Shown here in pieces: positions 1 to 5,870 of a stretch of 13,160 nucleotides of DNA (positions within the stretch are counted from its first letter, which is position 1; every line of letters begins with the position of its first letter). Below the pieces are notes generated by a model that saw only the letters and a list, made by a program, of their open reading frames with translations, was not told the DNA's origin and did not search any database. The stretch lies in contig JAUVMS010000034.1 in assembly GCA_030600135.1 (NCBI GenBank), positions 1 to 13,160 on the forward strand. Reading direction: 5' to 3'. Both the position numbers and the translations under genes were made by a program. This DNA is from Hyphomicrobiales bacterium. Its GTDB lineage: Bacteria > Pseudomonadota > Alphaproteobacteria > Rhizobiales > JAUVMS01.

Positions 1-212
1 TCACAGCCTTTGGCATACTGCACCTTTATTATCCCTCGCCTGAGAGGGTCGGCGTCCTCGGGATACCTACTCAAAGGGGAGATCGGCTTTTCATTTCGCT
101 GCTAGGTTCGGCTTTTATCAATCTTGCTTGGCTCGGGCTCGTTGGCCCGAACCTTTGGTGGGCCCTTGGCATCTCGCTCATCTATGCCGCCCTGGTGTTC
201 AGATGGGCCTAG
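1..212 (+). CDS. glpU: GlpU-like small integral membrane protein (DUF2160), 3' part only
   Basis: This is the C-terminal part of a small inner-membrane protein; its start lies before the window. Reading from base 3 gives 69 codons ending in TAG. The segment PTQRGDRLFISLLGSAF is followed by INLAWLGLVGPNLWWALGI and a last hydrophobic stretch ending VFRWA. This agrees with my memory of the DUF2160 family, small proteins of about 90 residues with two or three membrane helices. In the rhizobial glycerol ABC system (glpSTPQUV) such a protein, GlpU, is encoded just before the binding protein GlpV, and the same order is seen here. Its biochemical role is not established; it is presumed to be an accessory membrane part of glycerol uptake. 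The gap to the next gene is 67 bases. Identification rests on recalled family sequence and context, not on a search. Confidence 0.8.
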   Translation, partial: TAFGILHLYYPSPERVGVLGIPTQRGDRLFISLLGSAFINLAWLGLVGPNLWWALGISLIYAALVFRWA

Positions 213-231
213 GAGATGCCGAGGATTAACA

Positions 232-258
232 GGTGGCGAACCTTTTGCCCATGCCACC
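232..258 (+). other. Intercistronic stem-loop between glpU and glpV
   Basis: GGTGGC at 232-237 can pair with GCCACC at 253-258 across a 15-base loop. It sits between the glpU stop and the glpV ribosome binding site and has no T-run, so it is unlikely to terminate. Such hairpins in transporter operons can alter message stability and raise output of the binding-protein gene; that role is inference here. Confidence 0.3.
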
Positions 259-279
259 GCAAATCAAGGGAGGACGTGA

Positions 280-1998
280 ATGCTACGAACATTGACCGTG
301 TCTGCAGCTGCTGCCGCGCTATTGCTCGGTGCCGCTGCCGCAAAGGCCGACGAGGCGGCCGCCAAACGCTGGGTCGACAGCGAGTTCCAGCCGTCAACGC
401 TCTCCAAGGAAGAGCAGATGAAGGAGATGCAATGGTTCATCAAGGCGGCCGAACCATTTAAGGGGCTCTCCATTAAGGTGGTATCGGAGACCATTCCGAC
501 ACATGAGTATGAGTCCAAGACGCTCACAAGAGCGTTTGAGGAAATCACCGGAATCAAGGTGACGCACGACCTCATTCAGGAAGGTGACGTTATCGAAAAA
601 CTGCAGACCCAGATGCAATCGGGCGAAAACATCTTCGACGCCTACATCAACGATTCCGATCTCATAGGCACCCACTTTCGCTATGGTTTCGTCGCCAACC
701 TGACGGATTGGATGGCGGGTGAGGGCAAGGACGTAACGCTGCCGTCGCTTGATGTTGACGACTTCATTGGCAAGGAGTTCACAACGGCACCGGACGGTAA
801 ACTCTACCAACTGCCGGACCAACAGTTCGCCAACCTCTATTGGTTCCGCTACGATTGGTTCCAGCGGGACGACTTCAAGAACAAGTTCAAGGAAATTTAC
901 GGCTACGACCTGGGCGTGCCGGTCAATTGGTCGGCGTACGAGGACATTGCCGAATTTTTCTCCACGCACATCAAGGAAATTGATGGCAAGGCGATCTATG
1001 GCCACATGGACTACGGCAAGAAGGCACCCGACCTCGGGTGGCGGTTTACGGACGCGTGGCTTTCCATGGCCGGTGCCGGCGACAAAGGGCTGCCCAATGG
1101 TAAGCCTGTCGACGAGTGGGGCATTCGCGTCGAGGGCTGTCGCCCGGTCGGCGCAACCGTTGCCCGGGGTGGCGCCACGAACGGGCCAGCGGCCAAGTAC
1201 GCCCTGCGCAAATATATGGAATGGCTGCGTAAATACGCCCCTCCGGGCGCTCTCGGCATGGACTTTTATCAATCTCTGCCGTCGCTCGCCAAGGGCAACG
1301 TGGCGCAGCAGATTTTCTGGTATACAGCCTTTACCGCTTCCATGATTGCGCCAAAGAGCGCGGGCAACAACACTGTGGATGACAGCGGCAAACCTCTTTG
1401 GCGGATGGCGCCGAGCCCGCACGGGCCCTATTGGGAAGAGGGTCAAAAGCTCGGCTATCAAGACGCCGGCTCCTGGACACTTCTGAAGTCCACGCCGGTC
1501 AACCGCCGCAAAGCCGCCTGGCTCTACGCGCAGTTCACGGTCGCCAAGACGGTATCTCTCAAGAAGAGCCATGTCGGCCTCACGATCATTCGCGATTCCG
1601 ATATCAACCACGAGAGCTTTACCGAGCGGGCGCCAAATCTCGGCGGCCTGGTGGAATTTTATCGCTCGCCGGCGCGGGTGCGCTGGACGCCGAGTGGCAC
1701 CAACGTGCCGGACTACCCCAAACTCGCGCAGCTCTGGTGGCAGAACATCGGTGAGGCGGTTGCCGGCGAGGTGACGCCCGAGACGGCGATGGACAATCTG
1801 GCTCGCGAGCAGGACAAGGTGCTGCGCCGCCTGCAGCGTGCAAACGTTCAAGGTGAATGTGGACCGAAACTCAACGAGGAGGTCGACGAGGCCGAGTGGT
1901 TGAGTAAGCCCGGTTCGCCCAAGGCCATGCTCGCGAACGAAAAGCCGCAGGGCATGACGGTGAATTACGACGAGCTCATCATGAGCTGGCAAAAGTAG
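280..1998 (+). CDS. glpV: Glycerol ABC transporter, periplasmic substrate-binding protein (GlpV type)
   Basis: A 572-residue family 1 extracellular solute-binding protein that would capture substrate in the periplasm and deliver it to the GlpPQ permeases. The start is an ATG with a strong Shine-Dalgarno (AAGGGAGG, about six bases away). Residues 1-23 form a Sec signal peptide: a short basic N-terminus, an Ala/Leu core and an AKA cut site before D24. Stretches such as KPVDEWGIRVEGCRPVG, QQIFWYTAFTASM, WRMAPSPHGPYW, KSHVGLT and GTNVPDYPKLAQLWWQNIG match what I recall of GlpV, the glycerol-binding protein of Rhizobium leguminosarum glpSTPQUV, and the length is normal. The preceding DUF2160 gene supports the call. 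No glpK or other glp gene follows; the next gene is convergent, so glpV ends the operon. A related polyol is a possible alternative substrate. The 553-codon open frame on the opposite strand (394-2055) is a high-G+C shadow. Confidence 0.9.
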   Translation: MLRTLTVSAAAAALLLGAAAAKADEAAAKRWVDSEFQPSTLSKEEQMKEMQWFIKAAEPFKGLSIKVVSETIPTHEYESKTLTRAFEEITGIKVTHDLIQEGDVIEKLQTQMQSGENIFDAYINDSDLIGTHFRYGFVANLTDWMAGEGKDVTLPSLDVDDFIGKEFTTAPDGKLYQLPDQQFANLYWFRYDWFQRDDFKNKFKEIYGYDLGVPVNWSAYEDIAEFFSTHIKEIDGKAIYGHMDYGKKAPDLGWRFTDAWLSMAGAGDKGLPNGKPVDEWGIRVEGCRPVGATVARGGATNGPAAKYALRKYMEWLRKYAPPGALGMDFYQSLPSLAKGNVAQQIFWYTAFTASMIAPKSAGNNTVDDSGKPLWRMAPSPHGPYWEEGQKLGYQDAGSWTLLKSTPVNRRKAAWLYAQFTVAKTVSLKKSHVGLTIIRDSDINHESFTERAPNLGGLVEFYRSPARVRWTPSGTNVPDYPKLAQLWWQNIGEAVAGEVTPETAMDNLAREQDKVLRRLQRANVQGECGPKLNEEVDEAEWLSKPGSPKAMLANEKPQGMTVNYDELIMSWQK

Positions 1999-2015
1999 TT
2001 GGCTGACCGAGGCGG

Positions 2016-2037
2016 GTGGGCGTTGCCAAACGCCACC
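2016..2037 (+). other. Stem-loop just after glpV
   Basis: GTGGGCGTT (2016-2024) pairs with AACGCCAC (2029-2036), with one bulged G and a four-base loop, starting 18 bases after the glpV stop. No T-run follows, so it is more likely to protect the 3' end of the message or support the hairpin at 2058 than to terminate alone. Confidence 0.35.
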
Positions 2038-2057
2038 ACGCAATGAACAGAACAACA

Positions 2058-2092
2058 GGGTCGGGAGCCGAGCTTTCCGGCCCTTACGTTTT
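2058..2092 (+). terminator. Probable terminator of the glp operon
   Basis: GGGTCGG pairs with CCGGCCC (one G-T pair) over a loop containing GAGCTTT, and TTACGTTTT follows directly at 2084-2092. It lies in the 111-base gap between the stop of glpV and the stop of the convergent gene at 2110, where a terminator is expected. The stem is imperfect and the T-tract is interrupted. Confidence 0.5.
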
Positions 2093-2109
2093 GGCCATCA
2101 AGCCACGCG

Positions 2110-2553
2110 TCACCCGGTAAAGAACCGACGTATGTCATTGAACTCGCTGAGCAACCGTGTTTCGATTTTTCCACCGAACTTTTGCCGGGCACTTTCCTCC
2201 CACGCATCGAGCCAGGAAATGTCTTGGCCGGTTTCCGGTCGTGGTGGGATCAAAACCAGCTTTTCCAGTGGCGCGGCGAGGACACGGCTTTGGAAATCGC
2301 TCTCGACCCAAGCCTGGTCCCTGGCACTCAAACCGCGCCTCGAGACGGCCAAATCTCCGACCCAGTGCTTGACGTCGTTCTGAGTAGCGTAATCGAGAGC
2401 GAATATGGCGGCGTCGCGCACGCGCGAGCCCTCGTCGAATTCGTCGAACCATTTGAGCCAGATGGCCGCAAGCTCAACGTCCCAGTAAATTTCGACGAGA
2501 TCGGGCTCGGTGTAGAGCGTGCGTCGGGGCATGGGCGGTCTCAGAGACTCCAT
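2110..2553 (-). CDS. Hypothetical protein, possible STAS/SEC14-like domain
   Basis: A 147-residue soluble acidic protein with no signal peptide or membrane segment. I cannot assign it to a named family with confidence. The layout (strand LVEIYWD, a hydrophobic helix, then VKHWVGDLAVSRRGLS at 61-76, the polar turn ARDQAWVESDF at 77-87, the strand LEKLVLIPPRP at 96-106, and a C-terminal LLSEFNDIRRFF) resembles small STAS/SEC14-like proteins, which carry a similar W-x-x-D followed by DQ-x-W pattern. This is a fold-level impression only, and it does not give a function. Two starts are possible: ATG at 2553, with no clear Shine-Dalgarno, or ATG at 2532 (MPRRTLYTEP), with a weak GAGA upstream. It begins 49 bases after the GFA gene on the same strand and may share its transcript. 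Its stop faces the glpV terminator. Confidence 0.65.
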   Translation of the reverse strand: MESLRPPMPRRTLYTEPDLVEIYWDVELAAIWLKWFDEFDEGSRVRDAAIFALDYATQNDVKHWVGDLAVSRRGLSARDQAWVESDFQSRVLAAPLEKLVLIPPRPETGQDISWLDAWEESARQKFGGKIETRLLSEFNDIRRFFTG

Positions 2554-2602
2554 CGGTGGTGAGCTTCAGGCAGGGGATTGCCAGAGCGGACGACGGTTTG
2601 GA

Positions 2603-3016
2603 CTATTCCGGATTGCGCTCCATTTGCGCAACGCCGTCCTCAATCTTAACCCAGGGCTGTTTTTCAGAGCACCAGATATGTGCAACGGGTGTCACCCAGG
2701 ATGAATCATCGAGCGTGCCGGCCTTGATGAAGATGAGACCGTCATAGGCCTCGCCGCCGCTGGCAATCGGCGAGCCGCAACTACTGCAGAACTTGCGATA
2801 GAAAGGCTTGCCGCTGGCGCCAGAGTGATCCTCATAGGTCGCCAGGCTATTGCCCTCGATGGTTACCGAATCGGCAGGCATGCCAAGGTTGAGCGAAAAG
2901 GACGAACCTGAGTTCTTCTGGCAAGTGACGCAGTGGCAAACGCCGATGAAGGCCGGTTCGGCATCGGATTTGTAGCGCACCGAACCACACAAGCAGCCAC
3001 CTTCGATCTTGGACAT
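2603..3016 (-). CDS. GFA-family zinc protein (glutathione-dependent formaldehyde-activating enzyme / CENP-V fold)
   Basis: A 137-residue protein of the GFA family (PF04828), whose founding member speeds formation of S-hydroxymethylglutathione from formaldehyde and glutathione. All the Cys positions are present: C8 and C10 in GGCLCGSVRY with C77 and C80 in FCSSCGSPI form the structural zinc site, and C27, C29 and C32 in VCHCVTC form the second, catalytic-type zinc site. The ATG at 3016 was chosen because AGGGAGG sits about six bases upstream and GGCLCG belongs close to the N-terminus. A longer reading from 3121 would add 35 residues with no family support. It lies 139 bases after recO and 49 bases before the hypothetical gene, on the same strand. 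Most GFA proteins have unknown substrates, and no formaldehyde-pathway genes are visible nearby, so a formaldehyde role should not be assumed. Confidence 0.9.
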   Translation of the reverse strand: MSKIEGGCLCGSVRYKSDAEPAFIGVCHCVTCQKNSGSSFSLNLGMPADSVTIEGNSLATYEDHSGASGKPFYRKFCSSCGSPIASGGEAYDGLIFIKAGTLDDSSWVTPVAHIWCSEKQPWVKIEDGVAQMERNPE

Positions 3017-3155
3017 TGCAATCCTCCCTAACGCAACAGCGCATGCTGACCATAGGGGAATGGCAACAACGATGCATGAGAAAAGTACAAGGCCCGGCTT
3101 CGCCACACTTTGCAGGGCCATGGAGGGGATTTCAGACTGAAGGCCGCGGACCAGC

Positions 3156-3878
3156 TTACGCGCTTGTCAGATAGCCCACCAAACGCGTTCGCGTCTCAGG
3201 CATCGTGAGACCTCGCGGCAAGAGTACATCGCGCTCGAGGAAATAGGCGGTCAGCTTCAGGCCGTCGACGACGTCGCTCGGCTCGGGCTCGCCACTGCGA
3301 TCCCTGCGCAAAAACCTGGGCAGCCGCAGGAGCTTGTCGGCGTATGGCATGCCCGCATCTCGCGATACCGCACGGCCCGTTTTCGGCGAGACAAACACCA
3401 GATCGTCGGTCGAACCGGTTGCGGCACAGGTCGTCAAGTCGAGGCCAAAACCGAGCTCCTCCAAGAGCGCCAACTCCCAGCGGACGTAGAGCGCCGGCCA
3501 CACTTCGTCGTCGAGCAGATAGCCGAGCACAAACTGCGTCACCTCATAAAGGCTTGGGTGTGGATCGCGCTCGGGCAGCAGTCGGGCGAGCGCGCAGAGC
3601 GACATGAGTCCTGAGAGCGCCACCTTGCGCTCCATGACCTCGGCAGCAAGTCCGCGCCGCAACTCGGCGGTGAGATTGCCCAGGTGTTCCGCAAGGCGGG
3701 CGCGCCAGGTTGCATCCACATGGTTGCCGAGTTGCAGGATCGGGCGGTTGCGACGCGAGCGCCCGCCGCGCACGAGCCCGAGGTGGCGGCCATGGTCGCG
3801 AGTGAACAATTCGACAATTGCACTGGTCTCACCGTGGGGGCGAACGGAGAGGATGATACCTTCATCGCGCCACTCCAT
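3156..3878 (-). CDS. recO: DNA repair protein RecO
   Basis: RecO (240 residues) works with RecR and RecF to load RecA on single-stranded DNA coated by SSB, in gap repair. The N-terminus MEWRDEGIILSVRPHGET followed by ELFTRDHGRHLGLVRGG is the typical OB-fold start. The middle is helical, and the C-terminal region has CAATGSTDDLVFVSPKTGRAVS, in the form usual for alphaproteobacteria. The ATG at 3878 fits the family length and N-terminus; an in-frame start 14 codons upstream (3920) adds a Pro/Arg-rich stretch unlike RecO. The Shine-Dalgarno is weak (AAGG, 13 bases away). In related genomes recO usually follows era directly on the same strand. Here about 2 kb, including an opposite-strand sulfatase, separates them, so recO probably needs its own promoter or one upstream of the terminator-like hairpin at 3919-3950. 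Confidence 0.92.
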   Translation of the reverse strand: MEWRDEGIILSVRPHGETSAIVELFTRDHGRHLGLVRGGRSRRNRPILQLGNHVDATWRARLAEHLGNLTAELRRGLAAEVMERKVALSGLMSLCALARLLPERDPHPSLYEVTQFVLGYLLDDEVWPALYVRWELALLEELGFGLDLTTCAATGSTDDLVFVSPKTGRAVSRDAGMPYADKLLRLPRFLRRDRSGEPEPSDVVDGLKLTAYFLERDVLLPRGLTMPETRTRLVGYLTSA

Positions 3879-3918
3879 TGCTAGTGTGCCGCCTTGCCCA
3901 CGGGGCGGACGTAACGGC

Positions 3919-3950
3919 AAAAGGGCCGAGCGCGAACGCTTCGGCTACCC
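3919..3950 (-). terminator. Rho-independent terminator with UUCG loop, upstream of recO
   Basis: Read on the minus strand, GCCGAAGCG and CGCTCGGC pair around a TTCG tetraloop (one bulged A), extended by GGG/CCC with a two-base bulge, and TTTT follows at 3922-3919. It lies 45 bases after the stop of the gene remnant at 3995 and about 40 bases before recO. It most simply terminated that lost gene; an attenuator in a recO leader is the alternative. Confidence 0.55.
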
Positions 3951-3994
3951 TTGGGGGTGACGTCCAATGGTAATGGTGCTCTCTGCGGCATCGT

Positions 3995-4069
3995 TTACTC
4001 GCGGCCCGGCAGGCTGATCCCATAGGCCAAGTCTTCGATTTCCCAATAATTGCTTTCGTTATACGCATT
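3995..4069 (-). pseudogene. 3' remnant of an unidentified gene, cut at the edge of the inverted-repeat element
   Basis: On the minus strand, 24 codons read up to a TAA at 3997-3995 and end SNYWEIEDLAYGISLPGRE. The frame is closed by TAG at 4072-4070, which is the outer CTAG of the repeat element, and there is no start codon, so it cannot be a complete gene. The peptide has the look of a real protein C-terminus, and a good terminator follows 45 bases after the stop. The likely reading is the tail of a gene that once lay between era and recO and lost its 5' part when the element and sulfatase segment arrived. I do not recognise the family. Chance coding potential remains possible in a stretch this short. 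Confidence 0.4.
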
Positions 4070-4102
4070 CTAGAGCGTGATCAGACCAAATAGAACCATT
4101 CT
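4070..4102 (+). repeat. Left terminal inverted repeat
   Basis: This 33-base arm begins CTAGAGCGTGATC and ends ACCATTCT. It is the inverted partner of 4311-4344, with 30 of 34 positions matching. Its outer CTAG also supplies the in-frame TAG bordering the gene remnant on the minus strand. Confidence 0.7.
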
Positions 4103-4310
4103 GACGGAGCGAATTTGCGCCAAGAACAAGCCGAGGCGCGCCGCGCGTATCGGCGATACGGGCAAGCGACTTGGCACCGAGATTGGCGAAAAAGCGCCCG
4201 TCCCTTCGGGCTTGCGATTGGTGGCTGCCCGGCGGCGAGCCGGTCTTGACCGATGCCCCGCATCGCCCCGCGACCGGTTCACCACCGCTCACGCACGCCA
4301 ATCGACAAGC

Positions 4311-4344
4311 AGAATTGCTTCTATTTGATCTGATCGCGCTCTAG
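4311..4344 (-). repeat. Right terminal inverted repeat
   Basis: This 34-base arm ends GATCGCGCTCTAG on the plus strand and is the inverted partner of 4070-4102. It ends 45 bases before the sulfatase start and contains TTGATC, a possible -35 box pointing toward the sulfatase. Confidence 0.7.
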
Positions 4345-4353
4345 CAGCATGAT
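4325..4353 (+). promoter_or_regulatory. Candidate sulfatase promoter made from repeat arm and palindrome
   Basis: TTGATC (4325-4330, inside the right repeat arm) and CATGAT (4348-4353, inside the adjacent palindrome) are 17 bases apart. Each matches the sigma-70 consensus at four of six positions. The predicted start near 4360 would leave a leader of about 30 bases before the ATG at 4390. The match is modest and could be chance. Confidence 0.3.
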
Positions 4354-4366
4354 CGGATCTTGCTGC
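4344..4366. promoter_or_regulatory. Near-perfect 23-base palindrome upstream of the sulfatase
   Basis: Arms GCAGCA and TGCTGC enclose GATC-G-GATC, so the site is symmetric except at the centre and one mismatched base pair. It overlaps the candidate -10 box and ends 23 bases before the sulfatase ATG, as an operator for a dimeric regulator would. It directly abuts the repeat element and may instead be part of a larger compound repeat. No regulator gene is adjacent. Confidence 0.4.
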
Positions 4367-4389
4367 GTCGCGTGCTAGCGAGGCTCTCC

Positions 4390-5826
4390 ATGGTCGCAAA
4401 GAATCTCCTTATCATCATGTCGGACGAGCATTGTCGAGATGTGCTGGGGTGCTATGGCCATCAACTGGTGAAGACCCCGCACCTCGATGCACTTGCCACG
4501 CGCGGGGTTCGCTTTAGCAACGTCTATACGCCGTCGCCCATTTGTGTGCCGACACGAGCAGCCATCGCCACGGGCCGCTATATCCATGAGATCGGCAATT
4601 GGGACAGCGCCAGCCCCTATGACGGAACAGTAGCGTCGTGGGGACATCGGGCACGCGATGGTGGTGCGCGGGCGGTTTCCATCGGCAAGCTGCATTTCCG
4701 CTCCAGCGACGACGACAACGGGTTTGACGAGGAAATCCTGCCCATGCACGTGGTGGGTGGGATCGGCTGGCCGCAGGGCTTGGTGCGCCAACCGATGCCC
4801 GATTATCGTGATCATGCGGCCGAACTTGCCGGCGACGTGGGACGGGGTGAATCGAGTTATACGACCTATGATCGTCAAATCTGCGCGCGGGCCTGCAGCT
4901 GGCTCAACGAAGCGGGTCGGTGCGCCGATGACAGTGCGCCGTGGACGCTTTTTGTCTCCTTCGTCGCGCCGCACTATCCGCTTAAAGCACCAGAGGAGTT
5001 TTATGATCTCTACCGGCTGGAGGACATTGACGCCCCACGCCACCGCGAAGGCCACATGAACCATCCCGTCATCGCGGCAATGCGCCAGTTCTGGTGCTAC
5101 GACGATTTCTTCGATGACGCCAAGTTGCGCCAGGGCCGGCTTGCCTACTATGGTCTCGTTTCATTGCTCGACCATCATGTGGGCCGGCTGCTCGCCGCGC
5201 TCGAACAAACAGGGCTCGCCGACGACACAACGGTCATCTATACCTCCGACCACGGCGAACTGCTGGGCAATCACGGGTTTTGGACCAAGTCGTTGATGTA
5301 CGAGGAATCGGCCGCCGTGCCGCTGATCATGGCGGGGCCCGGTGTTGCGAAAGGCGAGGTTTGCGGCGCGCCCGCTTCGCTGATCGACCTCTATCCGACG
5401 GTGCTCGAGGCCATGGGTGTGGAGACAACGGACAACGAGCCACGGCACGGCCGCCCGCTCACCGGTACGGTTGTGGCGCCTGATGCCGACCGCACGATAT
5501 TGAGCGAATACCACGATGGCGGCAGCCCCACCGGCTTCATGATGGTCCGGTGGGCGGATTGGAAGTACGTGCACTATGTCGGTGCGCCACCACAACTCTT
5601 CGATCTTGCCAACGATCCCACCGAGCTGGGCGACCTCGGGCTCAGCACTGGGCATGAAGGTGTCCGCCGGGAGGGCGAGGAGCGTCTGAGAGCCCTGCTT
5701 GACCCGGACGTCGTCAACGCCCGCGCATTGGCCGACCAGCAAGCCAAGATCGCCGCCCTCGGAGGGATTGAAAAGCTCGACGCGCTGTTCAGCTTCAACC
5801 ACACCCCGACGCCTCGTGAGGCTTAG
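4390..5826 (+). CDS. Type I (formylglycine-dependent) sulfatase, substrate unknown
   Basis: A 478-residue sulfatase / alkaline-phosphatase superfamily hydrolase predicted to cleave a sulfate ester, or possibly a phosphonate or phosphate ester. C52 in CVPTR (52-56) is the residue a formylglycine-generating enzyme would oxidise. Other active-site residues are in place: D12 in IIMSDEH, K100 and H102 in SIGKLHF, H195 in VAPHYPL, D287/H288 in YTSDHGE and K300 in FWTKS. The motif has Thr where Ser is usual, which fits C-x-P-x-R. No signal peptide is visible, so the enzyme is probably cytoplasmic, like choline sulfatase, although the substrate cannot be deduced. The ATG at 4390 (MVAKNLLIIMSDEH) has a GAGG about seven bases upstream; the TTG at 4360 is inside a palindrome and less likely. 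It runs against all flanking housekeeping genes and separates era from recO. No sulfate transporter or maturation gene is in view. Confidence 0.88.
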   Translation: MVAKNLLIIMSDEHCRDVLGCYGHQLVKTPHLDALATRGVRFSNVYTPSPICVPTRAAIATGRYIHEIGNWDSASPYDGTVASWGHRARDGGARAVSIGKLHFRSSDDDNGFDEEILPMHVVGGIGWPQGLVRQPMPDYRDHAAELAGDVGRGESSYTTYDRQICARACSWLNEAGRCADDSAPWTLFVSFVAPHYPLKAPEEFYDLYRLEDIDAPRHREGHMNHPVIAAMRQFWCYDDFFDDAKLRQGRLAYYGLVSLLDHHVGRLLAALEQTGLADDTTVIYTSDHGELLGNHGFWTKSLMYEESAAVPLIMAGPGVAKGEVCGAPASLIDLYPTVLEAMGVETTDNEPRHGRPLTGTVVAPDADRTILSEYHDGGSPTGFMMVRWADWKYVHYVGAPPQLFDLANDPTELGDLGLSTGHEGVRREGEERLRALLDPDVVNARALADQQAKIAALGGIEKLDALFSFNHTPTPREA

Positions 5827-5841
5827 GGTTCGCGCCGAACC
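5827..5841. terminator. Hairpin between convergent sulfatase and era
   Basis: GGTTCG and CGAACC pair over a three-base loop immediately after the sulfatase TAG, in the 44-base gap between two converging stop codons. No T-run follows on either strand, so termination by it alone is doubtful. Confidence 0.3.
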
Positions 5842-5870
5842 GCAACCACTCTCGGCTCTGTCGTCGATGG

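Larger units (their letters stand above)
4070..4344. mobile_element. MITE-like element with long terminal inverted repeats
   Basis: The 33 bases at 4070-4102 and the reverse complement of the 34 bases at 4311-4344 agree at 30 of 34 positions (three mismatches, one gap). Both ends start CTAGAGCG, then carry GATCAGA or GATCAGAT and CAAATAGAA. The roughly 208 internal bases encode no transposase or recognisable protein; short open frames on either strand look accidental. The interior has further dyad symmetry, including the odd palindrome CGTATCG-G-CGATACG at 4146-4160 and a GCCCG/CGGGC hairpin near 4195-4212. Long imperfect ends, small size and no coding capacity fit a non-autonomous transposable or palindromic intergenic repeat. 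No target duplication is clear beyond the CTAG or TA shared by both ends. No second copy is in this window, so mobility is inferred. Confidence 0.6.

Noticed and set aside
394..2055. 553-codon open frame on the minus strand across glpV
   Set aside because: It mirrors the glpV reading frame in high-G+C sequence. The translation is rich in Arg/His/Leu/Val with no domain, and glpV has a strong start, signal peptide and family match.
4059..4328. Several 60-83 codon open frames on both strands inside the repeat element
   Set aside because: They read through the inverted-repeat arms, overlap one another in different frames and show no domain or ribosome binding site; a non-coding element explains them better.
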